A stretch of 22,500 nt of DNA from Branchiostoma floridae (GCF_000003815.2 NC_049981.1:23927950-23950449), one strand, 5' to 3'; shown: positions 12,082-22,405, numbered from the stretch's first letter. Program-made: numbers and translations. The notes: generated by a model not told the origin, from the letters alone.

Positions 12082-12360
12082 TCCGGTAGCGTGCGTAGTC
12101 CAGTGGTTAGCGGCCTTGTCTCTGGAACTAGACGTCGTGAGTTCGATTCCGGCTATGGCACTCATCACCTGACATGCACGCTACCGGAGAGGGTTGCAGT
12201 CCTTAGGATGGGACTTTAAGCCGTGGTCAAGTTCATTGTGCTTTTCGATAAGAGCTATGGGAATTTTCCCGATACAATGAACCTGTAAATATTGTACATA
12301 GGGTCTGCCCTCTAAGTCATAAAAGCAGTGGAAGACTAGTTCTTCGGTGAGCTAAAGCTG
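12082..12360 (+). mobile_element. tRNA-derived SINE
   Basis: The 5' part has pol III internal promoter boxes: TAGTCCAGTGG (box A, about 12096-12106) and GAGTTCGATTCC (box B, about 12139-12150), spaced as in a tRNA. A 13-bp perfect inverted repeat encloses this head (12082-12094 with 12176-12188). The body holds AGTCC/GGACT (12198-12202, 12211-12215), GTTCATTGT/ACAATGAAC (12231-12239, 12274-12282) and GGGAATTTTCCC (12259-12270). The anticodon and T stems are degenerate, so it is not a working tRNA. The 3' border is approximate; I saw no clear target-site duplication. Confidence 0.65.
12097..12150 (+). promoter_or_regulatory. pol III type 2 internal promoter of the SINE (A and B boxes)
   Basis: Box A is close to TRGYNNANNGG and box B matches most of GGTTCGANTCC. 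Both lie on the plus strand in tRNA-like spacing, so transcription would run rightwards through the SINE body. Activity is not shown by the sequence. Confidence 0.5.
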
Positions 12361-13221
12361 GATCGACATCACTTTCCTTTCACTTTTTCTTCGATCTAGG
12401 TTGAGCGTGTTTTTCAAACACAGGCTATAAGAATTCAAGTTTTCCGACGGCTGAGCAGACAAGTCACGTGTCCCCCTACCCTGATCGATGCTTATCCCTC
12501 TGACCCCATTTACCCTCTGACCTTTCCCCCATCTCCCATGTAGGTCATTCGTGGCTTCTCCTTCCTGAGTACGGTCATATTTCCCACCCAACCCAACCCT
12601 CACATATCTGACTTCAAGACGCTCATGTTGTTAATTATACTGTATGGTCTGTTTCTGCTATAGCTTTTGAGCTCAGTTGTAACTTAACCTAGTCTCTAAG
12701 AAATCTTGAGAGAGATCAAACCCTTACGCTATTGTTTGTGCTCACAGAGTAACCGCTTGTGGGATTCAGAAGATGTGTGTGTGGAAGTTGAGCCCCTGTG
12801 TGGCGCATACTGGCCTCTTGTACGTTCTGTTATGAATTGAAGTTTAATATGCAAGTATGCAACTTAGACCTACTGACATGAGTGTTGTTCCTCCCAGTGT
12901 TGTTTATGCTGTTGTGTAAGCGTCATTGTGGGATATCTCCCTCTTGGCTGATGTTTAAGTATCTGCGTACTTATTTATAGCCAATGTCGTTGATTTTGCA
13001 ACATTCTTATGGCAATGTGTTGCCTTATGTTAACGATAAGCTTTCCGATGACTTACTGTAACTTCAGAGGTAGATGCAAGTCAGGATACGTTGAACATCC
13101 GCTGGACAGAGCCTCGGTTTAACCGTCCAGTTCGATATTGACTAAAACAATGTGGCAACCAGGATAAACGGTCGCCAGCTTGTAGCAAGACATGCTTGGA
13201 GTCGTAGATATGAGAACAACA
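12361..13221. other. noncoding stretch between SINE and tandem repeats
   Basis: Less AT-rich than the flanks and with retroelement-like texture (TTTATAGCC at about 12975), but I could not find matching termini or coding sequence. CTGGAC/GTCCAG form a small inverted repeat near 13102-13129. Confidence 0.4.
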
Positions 13222-13310
13222 ATGTGTAAACAGAAGTTGTTAACACTGTTGTTAACACTGATGAACCGATGTGTATAACAGAAGTTGTCCTGTTGTTGAG
13301 ACTGATGAGT
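13222..13310. repeat. imperfect tandem duplication, about 45 bp
   Basis: ATGTGTAAACAGAAGTTGTT (from 13222) and ATGTATAACAGAAGTTGTC-like sequence (from about 13269) each lead into a run ending in ACTGATGA. The first copy also contains a shorter doubling of GTTGTTAACACTG. Two diverged copies. Confidence 0.5.
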
Positions 13311-13439
13311 CAATAAATGCCCGACCGTACTCGTGACGGTGAGCTCACTACCCTAACGGTGTGTGTACTTGTCTGTGAAATAGTCGGAAAACGTAGTTCT
13401 CTTCGGAGCTTGCGAAGAAGAGAAGTAGACTGACAACAG

Positions 13440-13850
13440 AAAATATAAACGGTTACATCATCGAACACAATTTCAAAGATGGCCGGTAGACAAATTATAA
13501 AACAGTTTACATAAGCAGTGAAGGCCAGTTACCATACAATAAACAGTTCACATTATGAGCCAAGATGATGGAAGTCATAAAATTGTAATTAATCAGTTTA
13601 TATCATGAACAATGTTGGTGTGATCCAGTAACCAAAATATAAACATTTTACATTTTCGCAACAGGTTGGCTAGGGTCAGTACGCAGAAGATTACAACTTT
13701 TATTTATAGTAGAAAATTGGTGGTGGTCAATAATCAAAAGAACAACAGTTTAATTATTGTTGCAGGTTGGCGAAGGCTAGTTGACAGAATTCGAAACATA
13801 ACAGTTTACAATATCGAATATCATGTCGGATACGATATATCCGGATGAGT
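13440..13850. repeat. degenerate ~51-bp tandem repeat (minisatellite), about 8 copies
   Basis: A core like AACAGTTTACAT recurs at about 13451, 13503, 13544, 13594, 13644, 13695, 13746 and 13802, giving spacings of 52, 41, 50, 50, 51, 51 and 56. Several units also share a GGTTGGCnAGGGTCAGT or GGCCAGTTACC-like second block. Copies are strongly diverged, so the array is old. Confidence 0.6.
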
Positions 13851-14007
13851 GCTAATAAAAGCTGTAACGATTACCTAAATTACCACTAGATGGTGGACCC
13901 GTGGTCTGTGGCCATCAACTGAAAGGTAAGGTATTTACACCGTGGGTAACGCATACGATGAATACGAATACGGTGATCTCAGAACTTTGAATACAGGGAC
14001 TCAACCG

Positions 14008-14021
14008 CTCGAGATCTCGAG
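14008..14021. repeat. 14-bp perfect palindrome
   Basis: CTCGAGATCTCGAG reads the same on both strands and is also two CTCGAG units around AT. It lies 160 bases past the tandem array; no function is evident. Confidence 0.8.
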
Positions 14022-14383
14022 AGGTGGCAGCGACGAATAAGGGATCTATAAATGGGGAAATAAATGAGTAAGTGGTAGTGAGGGACTAATGAGGGAGGTC
14101 GTGAGGGATCAGGGAACACCCGTCCAATTTGTGAGCAGACAGGAATGTGTCTTTCTTTGGACAAACCTTATGCCAATTAGTAAATTGTGACATTATGGAG
14201 GCAATGAAACAAGCACAAAAGATAAATGAATAAAATTGATTTATTGACAAGTTTGGCGTGTACAGCATGTTAAGTTTGCTCAATCAACCTATTGTTGTTC
14301 GATCGTTCAGACCTTTTTGCCGGCATGTTTACTAAGCAGTTTCTCAATGCTAGAGTTTGCAAACGTTTAAAGTAACCTGTGTG

Positions 14384-14441
14384 CGAATGCATGCGCGCGC
14401 GTATGTGTGTGTTCCGGTGTATGTATGCATGTGTGTCTGCT
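14384..14441. repeat. impure GT/GC/ATGT microsatellite
   Basis: Alternating purine-pyrimidine sequence with GCGCGCG, TGTGTGTG and TATGTATGCATG blocks. Degenerate simple repeat, of the kind that can form Z-DNA. Confidence 0.75.
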
Positions 14442-16092
14442 TTTTGTCAAAGTCTTGAATTCCTATAATATAAATATATCACAATACCTTGAATATATAT
14501 GTCCTGAAATATGATGAAATGTCTAGGCATGAATGCCATCAATATACTGTGATAGTAACGAATGGTACGTTACCTGTTATACTTTTCCAAAGTACAAAAA
14601 GAACACTTCAATCAGCCTTCAAAACTCGGTCCTATCATATACGGATTCATACATTTGAGACCGAAATATAGTCATCAAAGCCCTTGAGGTGATCAACGCC
14701 TAACATTGACTATACTTACAGATGTTGCTATAGTCATAGGCTCACTTCTATTGGCTCCAAAATGGAGTTAACAAGTGTAAAACGTCTGAAATTGCCATGG
14801 ACAACGTGATGGCTCCTTACACTATCAGCAGTTTACATACAATAAACCTTTGAACCATTTGAGATAGTTCCTTCATAAAGTTTATCATTCCAAAAAATCT
14901 TTATGCCATATATAATCATTATATTAGTATACAATCTGGAGAGCTGCCATATGCATGTTTTATATACACTTATCACCACAATTATTACAGTACTGTAAGC
15001 TTATTTTTTCTCCTTAAAACCTTTTGATATATTTATAATCTTTAGTCTCGCCTATCCTTGAAGAATCAATAACAAGAGAATCGTTTCAAAAATAGATACA
15101 TTTACTGAAATTCTAACTCCATTTAAATAGTCTCCAAAGGACTCCGACATTATGTAAACAACATACATTGTAATCAAATACCACAAGGAGTGTCTTGTTA
15201 TTACATTTACACTTACATTTATTGGTCATTGCAGAGATAGTGAACTTCGTTCACACAAGCACCTTCCTCATTCTGTTTATGGATACATGGTAAATATACA
15301 ATTATCCTTATATTATATACTGTCTGACTCTGTCTTTAGATCATTTACTGGAAGTCATTTGTATATGCTGGAGTAATGCTGACTCTTCAGCGTACTGGCA
15401 ATGTATCCTCCTCTTTTCGTACGATGTACGCTTTCTAACGCTTTATATTAGTATTGTGGAGCCATTTCCATGCACAAACACCAATCATGTTGTATTCCGC
15501 TACCGAAAGTGATTACCTTTATTTACTGATTCCATGCAAACACGCCCATTTTCTTTTTACATATTACATATATTGCAGAGTGAAGGGATTCTTAATTCAA
15601 GAAGATCCCTGACAAAAAATCTGTACGTGCAATTGCTTCATTATATCATACAAATAAATAATTTTCAAAAAATTGTTATAGACATTCAGATCATATGTGA
15701 AATGTACAACTACTTGTATGTGTACATTTAGGATAGGAAAGTTAGATGCATGAAGGTCATATATATAAGCTCTTAAAAATGAATTGCAATTTTACGTTAT
15801 TTCGCATACATGTAGGAATATTTGACCGATGGATAAGCAGAGCATTATTTAAATTTATGCATCGATAAGACTTCAAGAACCATATTGAGGAAGATATCCC
15901 CTTGTGAGCCGTTAAGGATCTGTAGCCATTCTCAAATATAAGGCAGGGGACGAAATAACGTTATGATCTACCATATTTCACCGAGCTATCTACGGGCAGA
16001 AATGACTTTCGCCACCCATCCTCGGGGTGGTGCAAATTATGTACCTAACGCACCTGATAAATGTTGTAGGCAGTTGGAGTTATTGGAAAAAT

Positions 16093-16098
16093 TTTAAT
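16093..16098 (-). terminator. candidate polyadenylation signal of gene B
   Basis: ATTAAA on the minus strand, about 130 bases past the gene B stop. A canonical AATAAA on the same strand lies further on at 15523-15518. Either could serve. Confidence 0.25.
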
Positions 16099-16224
16099 CG
16101 GGTAAAATCTACTACAGGAAGCCATGAAGATGATACTCAGACGGTGTCAATTATAAGTTTCCTCTGTCCCAAAGAGCTTTCGGCAAATTCACAGAAGACC
16201 GTATGCCATGTTAGCAAATTATAA

Positions 16225-19200
16225 CTAGATTTCAGTATCACTCGAGTGATGAACCGAGACGGTTATTTGTTGAGTACTCCCGGAGGCACTAGAGACCCTA
16301 GGAGAGTGATGAGGAACTGGATGAGCCGGTGGGGCCAGCCGGTCCCCAATCACGGCGAACGTCTTCAACTCTACTTCTCTCTCTTCCACCTGGCGATGAC
16401 ATGACCGTGGCGATCGGGTGCCCAAATCATGCACCCGTATCGACACGTCTGAACTACACATATTCTTATATGCCGTGCGGAAATTCTCATTATAGTATCC
16501 GTAAATAATTGGATTTAAGGAGCTACTCAGATACGACATCCAGTGCGCTACAGGGTAGATGTAAACATCCACCACATCACGTTGTTGTTTGTTCAGGTTA
16601 CCGAAATCATACAGCATGAAGATCGTGTGCAGAGGAAGCCACAGCAACCCAAGCATGACAACAACAATCAAAAGCATTTTGATCACTTTACACTTTTTCT
16701 TAAGAGAAACTTGTTTGATTTCATTCGGTGCTGTGTCTCCCCCCGGTGTAGGTTTTGACCAAACAGCATAGCCAATACGAGCGTAAAGGAACACAATGAC
16801 TCCCAAAGGACCAACATAACAAAACAGAAACAAACAGACTGTGTAGGCCTGGCGCCAGTCAGGTGCGTTCTCTTTGCAGGTGTGGAGGAAGAGTTCACCT
16901 TCAAATGATTCGGTCTTGTCTTCCATGAGTAGGCTCTGTGGTACACTGAAGATCAGTGCGAAGCCCCATACGGCACACAGGATCTTCAGCATGTCCTTAC
17001 CGGATAGCTTGGGCTCGGTAGGGTAGACAACGGAGTAGAATCTGCAGTATAAGGATCGCAATTGTAAATGTTGTACCCATTTTCTAAATGCTAAGATCGC
17101 AATTGAAGATATGAGCAAATATGAAGCTTCTACCTTTCAGAATGGCAACTAATTTCCAATATCCAGCCGGCGTGTATATCTACAAAATACCATACAGGTA
17201 CCGAACTTGTCTTGATCGAGTAGCTAATATTAGTCAGTGAGCGAGTTAGAATCCAGAACTGGATATTCTCATAATATTTAATCATAGAAAGGCAATGCAT
17301 ACATGGCAAAATGAATCCTTTGTATGGGCTGTGCTATGTCACTTTGTGAAATTGTAATTTTTTACATCTTAACTTGAAAAGAGGTATTGGAATTAAGGCA
17401 TCAAAATCACCTTAGACAATTTGATAGCTTAATGTTTTCCTTTTGGTTTCGTGTGCAACTTCACTTATGTTTCGCCAAGTCAGGTACACAAATATTACTA
17501 GTATATATAGCTGAAAGTATTTACATGTGCAGTGACACTATATGTACATTTATATTTTTCCATTAGGAAGAGGAAAGTCAGGATAGGACCTTATCTTTTC
17601 AAGGTACCATTAATTAATTTTGGAAATAATATGACATATTTTGAACTTTGCCGTTGTAAAATTTTAACTCCAGGCCTAGCTGTTACCTGTCTACCGCAAC
17701 GGCAACAAGCGTGAAGATGGAGGCTGCGACGGAAACCACCTGCACACCTGGCGTTAGCTTGCACATCACGTCGCCAAACTGCCAACCTGTGCGAAAACAT
17801 CACCCAATGTCAATTACAAATATTATTCCTACCATTACTTCATTCCCATCTCCGTGTATGTTGCTTGTTGTCGTTGTATTTCACAGTTTGTTAGTATATT
17901 TGCTTAATATATGTTCAGGTGCTATGCTCACTGCAGAGCGATTGAAGGTTGCACGTTACACTGAAATGATGTGTAGAAAAGAAGTCTTCTTAAAGGGAGC
18001 CAAGGTCGTCTCATTTTCCTGTTTTGCTTTCCTTGTTGCCTTAACCACTGCAAGTACTGATTGTTATTCTTTGAAATAGCGAAGTAGTGGGCGTTTATTT
18101 GCTACAAAATTGGAGAGGGAAAAGCATTTAATGACAGCTAATGTCAGTAGCCTAAGTAGAGATCCATATGTGTTTTTGAAAACGAGTTGAAATTATTTAC
18201 ATCAAGAATTGAATTGCACTCGTAATGAGGAAAATTTATAATACTGGTGTTTTGACAAATATGTAAAGAAACACATGGTTCTAAAGTGGTAAATGATGGT
18301 AAATTATACTTGTCACATTTGTCAAAGGTGATCATCATCATACATGTAAAATACTTAGTATGCCTAATTGAACAGGAATTGATAATAATCAAATAAGACA
18401 TGAATGCACAGAAACTGGGGGATATTTCACATGGGTACTAGGTCTTTAATGTCTTGTTAAACATAGATGAACATTTTGAATACGTCACTGGAGAATTAGT
18501 CGCCATTTCTTTAACCAGGGTTTGTAAGATATACTGAGTAAATGGCTTCGGGCTTCTTATGTACTAATACCCAGTATTAGCAGACGTGACGCAGAGGGCA
18601 ATGTAAGCATTTGTGGACTCCATGCAGCACACATGGATTATCTTTCTTAAAATGTTTCCCGTATTTGGAATGTTTCCCGTATTTGGAAGATAATTTGATG
18701 TGCTTTGCAGTGCCCTCAAGGGTCTGTCTAGGGTAAGTCCTTGACTAGAGGATTGTCAAGGACAGGTCATTACCAGTAAAGCACGATCCATTACTTTACT
18801 TTTCTCTTTCTCTCTACCGGTCCAAGGGGGAGGGGGTGATGTATCACCATTGTCGCTATCTTGGAAGCTATTAGAGTAAAGTTACCAACTACAATTTATC
18901 TCCATGACGAATAAGTGTACGTGTTGTTTTGCGTGTGCCTTAAAGTTTGTGTTTGTGAAAATTTGTAGTCAGCATGACTTTATGCCCCTCGCCTCGGCTT
19001 TTTCTGCTATCAGAACTTTTCGGTGTTCGTGCGCTTTGATCGAAGTGTAGCATGCTATAGTTTTGATTTGTTTGTAAGGAGATCGGTTTCGGTATAAGCA
19101 AGGGTTGTTAAGGTATTGGCCTTATTCCAGCTTGTTGATCATAACTTTAGATATATGATATAATTAGCACTGGTTTTAGCTATATAACTTCTTTAACTTA

Positions 19201-20377
19201 CATAGATTACGTTATAAAAATCATCATTGGTCCTCATCCAGGACATCCTCTTCGATGAGCCAGCATTGTAAGTATTGATTGGTAATCTAACGGATATCAA
19301 CATACCCTTTGAATAAATAGAAAAAGTAAAATCTTTTCAATAGCCATAATTCTATTGTCACCCTTCATCAATGGTAAAATGGAATGGCAACATTTATAGT
19401 TCTTGATATAATTCAATGCAAACAATTACAACTGGTTTAAGGTTTCATAAGTTAAGAATGCTAATTTTCCAGTGTAATGCCAGTATGGCTTATACATCGC
19501 TTTTCGAATAAACAACAACAACAACAAAACATTTTGTATTATGGGTAGATTGTATAAAATAACTATGATATAGTTTTCGTACCCTACAGTTTAATATATA
19601 CAAACCCCTCCCAACACAATAATGTTAAATTAATGCTGCAAACAATTAATGAGCCTACCATATTGCCGTCTGGAACTGAAACATATATTACCTCATAAAG
19701 CTTTAACTTTAGCATATTGCTCTTGTTGTTGCGATTACCCTTTCCTCACCTCTTCAAAGGAACGTAAGAAGAAAGGCTCATGCTTCTGCACTAACAAAAG
19801 CGATGAATTTGTAGGAAACGATTCGTCACAAAATTACATTACACGGGCTCATACCTTAAAAACTATATGGAAAATTTTAGCTAAAGTTTTGAACTACGTA
19901 TCCTACTTAGACAATATTACAGAAAAATGAAAATTGCCGTCAAATAGAACATTTATATTTATGACGCGAAACAGAACAATAGTATATGGTATATTTATGT
20001 CATTTGATTATACAAACGATGGGAAGAATGAATCAGTCCTTACCAAGAATGACGTTATCCACCAGAGTGAACGGTATGCAGAAGAATGCGACAAGTAAGT
20101 CGCTGACGGCCAGATTCATGAGGAAATAATTGGTCACGGTCCGCATGCGGGGGATCCTCAGGATGGCGAAGCACACCATCATGTTCCCGATCAAACACAG
20201 CAGGAAAATCAACAGATACGACAAAATAAACACCACTAGAACGGGCGTGGACTGCTTCAGCCATAAGTCGGCGTAGAGATTTTGCAAGGCGACGTTCTGT
20301 CTGGTTCGGTTTGTGAGAGGCCCTCCGGTATTGTTTAGGGCCTCTATGTAGACCCTCATCGGAGAGTTGGAACTCAT
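16225..20377 (-). CDS. NPFF/RFamide receptor-like class A GPCR (gene B), 3 coding exons
   Basis: Seen on the minus strand: exons 20377-20044, 17786-17687 and 17041-16225 join in frame to 416 aa, with intron phases (1, then 2) and positions as in gene A. Key residues: sequons N15-N-T and N23-R-T, LAVSD in TM2, GWQFGDVMC at TM3, D144-R145-F146, C200 in ECL2, P223 (5.50), LLW279LP in TM6, D290 (6.59), N321PIIY325, NENFR and C340 in helix 8. The tail is longer than in gene A and ends D-T-E-I. Start: ATG 20377 is the first after in-frame TAA at 20506-20504; the frame between has only a GTG. A second ATG lies six codons on. Odd: TM6 has L275 (6.44) and L278 where most class A receptors have F and C. 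ECL2 is three residues shorter than in gene A. It is transcribed towards gene A, stops 5.9 kb apart. Role by family: peptide receptor at the cell surface, probably coupled to G proteins; ligand unknown. Confidence 0.92.
17042..17686 (-). other. gene B intron 2
   Basis: Donor AG|GTAACA at 17686 and acceptor ATACTGCAG ending at 17042, phase 2 in the Arg codon of DRF, as in gene A. The pyrimidine tract at the acceptor is weak. The last 77 intron bases stay open in the receptor frame and hold a near-repeat of GATCGCAATTG (about 17055-17065 and 17094-17104). Confidence 0.88.
18594..18717. mobile_element. possible small MITE-like element in gene B intron 1
   Basis: GAGGGCA-A-TG-T-AAGCA at 18594 is mirrored by TGC-TTTGCAG-TGCCCTC ending at 18717, an imperfect terminal inverted repeat of about 17-20 bp around the 18-bp duplication. 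No target duplication is clear, so this is weak. Confidence 0.25.
18651..18686. repeat. 18-bp perfect tandem duplication
   Basis: AATGTTTCCCGTATTTGG occurs twice head to tail, inside gene B intron 1. A recent slip or insertion event. Confidence 0.95.
18732..18774. repeat. strong short hairpin in gene B intron 1
   Basis: GTCCTTGAC (18737-18745) and GTCAAGGAC (18755-18763) form a perfect 9-bp stem with a 9-base loop. GGTAA (18732-18736) and TTACC (18770-18774) extend it by 5 bp across a 6-base bulge. Too short for a typical microRNA precursor. Confidence 0.7.
19511..19527. repeat. (AAC)n tract
   Basis: Five to six AAC units after the sequence TCGCTTTTCGAATA. Such tails often mark the 3' end of a SINE or LINE, but I could not identify an element upstream. 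Confidence 0.7.
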
Positions 20378-22253
20378 TCTGCGACAGCTACCAATTGTAG
20401 AGTTACACAGATATCGGCAGATGTTACAGACAGCTAGCAGATGCGTTCTAGCTTTCACAATACTGCCAGACCATTCCGAGCAAAATTGAAAATAAACATA
20501 CCTTTAGCATATGGAGATATAAAAAATAGCAAATCTGATTCAATTACGTATGAACAAAAGCACTACTAGTAATAAAGGAATCCTTGTGCGAAAACGCAAA
20601 CAGACAAGGATAGTTCGATAGCAGGGCCTAGAGATGCTGTGTGGCGGAACGTCTAAGACTAACCGCTGTTTTGTACATTTCTCTCGCCTACGCAAACATA
20701 TCGACCATGGCACTGAACTTCCTTCCAGGCGTATTTTGAACGTCATCAGTATGTAAGACATGTCACAGTCAACGTCACTACATGATAATTCTTGGAATTA
20801 AAATGAATGATCGCCTTTAAAGGGAAATGAATGGGTCTTCAAGGTTTTTTGATCAGATGGACCCAGAGAGGGGAGTCAGGTAAAAGAGGAGGAAAATAAA
20901 ATTGTATTTTAGGTAGAACAGAAGATTGAGCTACCGGTCGTTTGATGCTTTGACGTCAGTGAGAGGAGGAGGATATAAACCTACCATGCTGTTAACTTTA
21001 ACGGTCGTACTTTATCTCCGTTGACGTGCGTAGTGTCCCCTGGGTCGATTGCTAGTATCCAAAACTCAGCTATAAACTAATTCTTCGGCTGTATGAAGTA
21101 AAAAATGATGGAATTCATCGGCATTTCAGACAATTATCCGGTGAAGTTAATCTAGATAAACTTTATTATATCATAGTACTTTATAGTTTAATGCACTTAA
21201 AGGATATACAGGAATGCGTAAATGTCAGATTAAAATTTTTCCTTGCTAAAAGGAACAGTATGGTTTGCTAAGTTATCTATGATATAGTGTGTATCTTTTT
21301 TGTTTAATTGTGATTTACGTGGGAGGGAGATGAACATTTACCTTCTATGGAAATTAGTTCAGTACTAAGTAAAGCCAAGCCTAGATGATTACTGCACATG
21401 TTGTTGTCATTATCACTTGCAATTTTTATTTTCAGTGATTGTGCGATTTATAAAAGTTTTCTAATGTGTCTTGAACCATTTATATCAAAACGACAGGTTC
21501 GAGTTTATGGCCAGTGGTTGCTCGTGCTTACGTTACAGCATTAATTTGAGAGCTTGATTTATCACAAAACCACATGTAAATCGTCATATCGCTCTTGTAA
21601 AACTGATTCACCCTAGCACATTTACTCGTTTGACACTTTGCATTGCTGCTCCAAACCCTCACACCTGCAATAATCCACAAAACGTATAACTAAGTGCATC
21701 TGTTTATAGAGCTCATTTATACGTAAATGAACGCCTGTGTAAAGAGATTTGGAAATTTCCTTTCCGTATAATAGTTTATAAGTTTTTGCTACGACGGTCT
21801 ACTTGAAACAAATCTATTTACGTATAGTTACAAAGGATTATTGATTGAATCGGAATATCCTTTAAAAGATATGCGTTCAATCAAGATCTTTACAACGACA
21901 GAATATTTCACAGCAATTAGCTACAGCATGTTCACGGCCTAACTTCCCATGTCTAGTTCAACGGAGAATTAATGTCTCTGAAATACAAACAGAGCACATT
22001 CATTAAAATATGTAAAAAGAATGGTCGACAGAAGGACAATATGCTAGGGGACTTTACCTGAACTTCAAAGTTGTTCTCTTCTCAGGTAAATGCTGAGTAA
22101 CCTTCAGGGACCAAAGTTGGGTTTGCAATGAGTCTTTGAATCATAAAGAATTCAAGTACGATACAAGGTTTGATTTGAAGCACAACAAAACACCGAAAAC
22201 GTAAGCCATATCTTTTATACGATTGAAATGACTTGAGCCATGCGACAATGTAT
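20378..22253. other. upstream flank of gene B
   Basis: Leader and promoter region of gene B on the minus strand, then AT-rich DNA without recognisable genes. A donor-like AAAG|GTATGT lies at 20502/20501, described under findings. No clear TATA box placement can be fixed. Confidence 0.5.
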
Positions 22254-22405
22254 CACGACTGCTGCGTGGTACCTCAACAGTCGTGGGCTCTAGTGGGAAG
22301 GGTGTTTGCGAGCGCTATCGATATCTTAGGTGCCTGCCCGTCGTTTCTTAATGCCTTAAGAAGCAGGGTTTCTTCTTAGAACAAGAGGACCCCCAGGCAC
22401 TAAGG
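22254..22405. repeat. nested inverted repeats near the right edge
   Basis: CACGACTG/CAGTCGTG (22254-22261, 22278-22285) is an 8-bp stem. CTTAGGTGCCTG/CAGGCACTAAGG (22325-22336, 22394-22405) pairs with one bulge and encloses TTCTTAA-TGCC-TTAAGAA (22345-22362). The sequence is less AT-rich than its surroundings and probably belongs to a repeat cut by the window edge. Confidence 0.45.

Larger units (their letters stand above)
13851..16092. other. noncoding stretch downstream of gene B
   Basis: Holds a palindrome and a GT-type microsatellite (separate entries) and a short GAGGGA-rich patch (about 14078-14110). No coding exon recognised on either strand. Confidence 0.6.
17787..20043 (-). other. 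gene B intron 1
   Basis: Donor G|GTAAGG at 20043 and acceptor TCGCACAG ending at 17787, phase 1 in the Gly codon before the GW motif. At 2257 bases it is the longest intron here. It contains an 18-bp tandem duplication, a 9-bp perfect-stem hairpin and an AAC microsatellite, listed separately. ORFs in it on either strand look like chance. Confidence 0.88.

Noticed and set aside
12083-12170. Functional tRNA gene
   Set aside because: A and B boxes are good, but the anticodon and T stems do not pair and the sequence runs on into a SINE body.
12352-12603. 83-aa minus-strand ORF
   Set aside because: Overlaps the SINE tail, low-complexity Gly/Arg-rich product, no splice or family support.
13296-13400. 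Hammerhead ribozyme (CTGATGAGTC core at about 13301)
   Set aside because: The CTGATGA box is present and GTC could pair with a later GAC, but the required GAAA after stem II is missing, as is a matching cleavage-site stem.
12640-13440. Solo LTR with TATA-like and AATAAA signals
   Set aside because: I could not find TG...CA termini, a target duplication, a primer-binding site or any retroviral-type coding sequence.
16543-16946. ORFs on both strands overlapping gene B exon 3
   Set aside because: Other-frame shadows of the receptor coding sequence.
17711-18079. 122-aa plus-strand ORF
   Set aside because: Its start is antisense to gene B exon 2 and the rest lies in intron; no domain.
19649-19930. 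93-aa plus-strand ORF in gene B intron 1
   Set aside because: Composition looks random, with no domain and no splice context; best read as chance in an intron.
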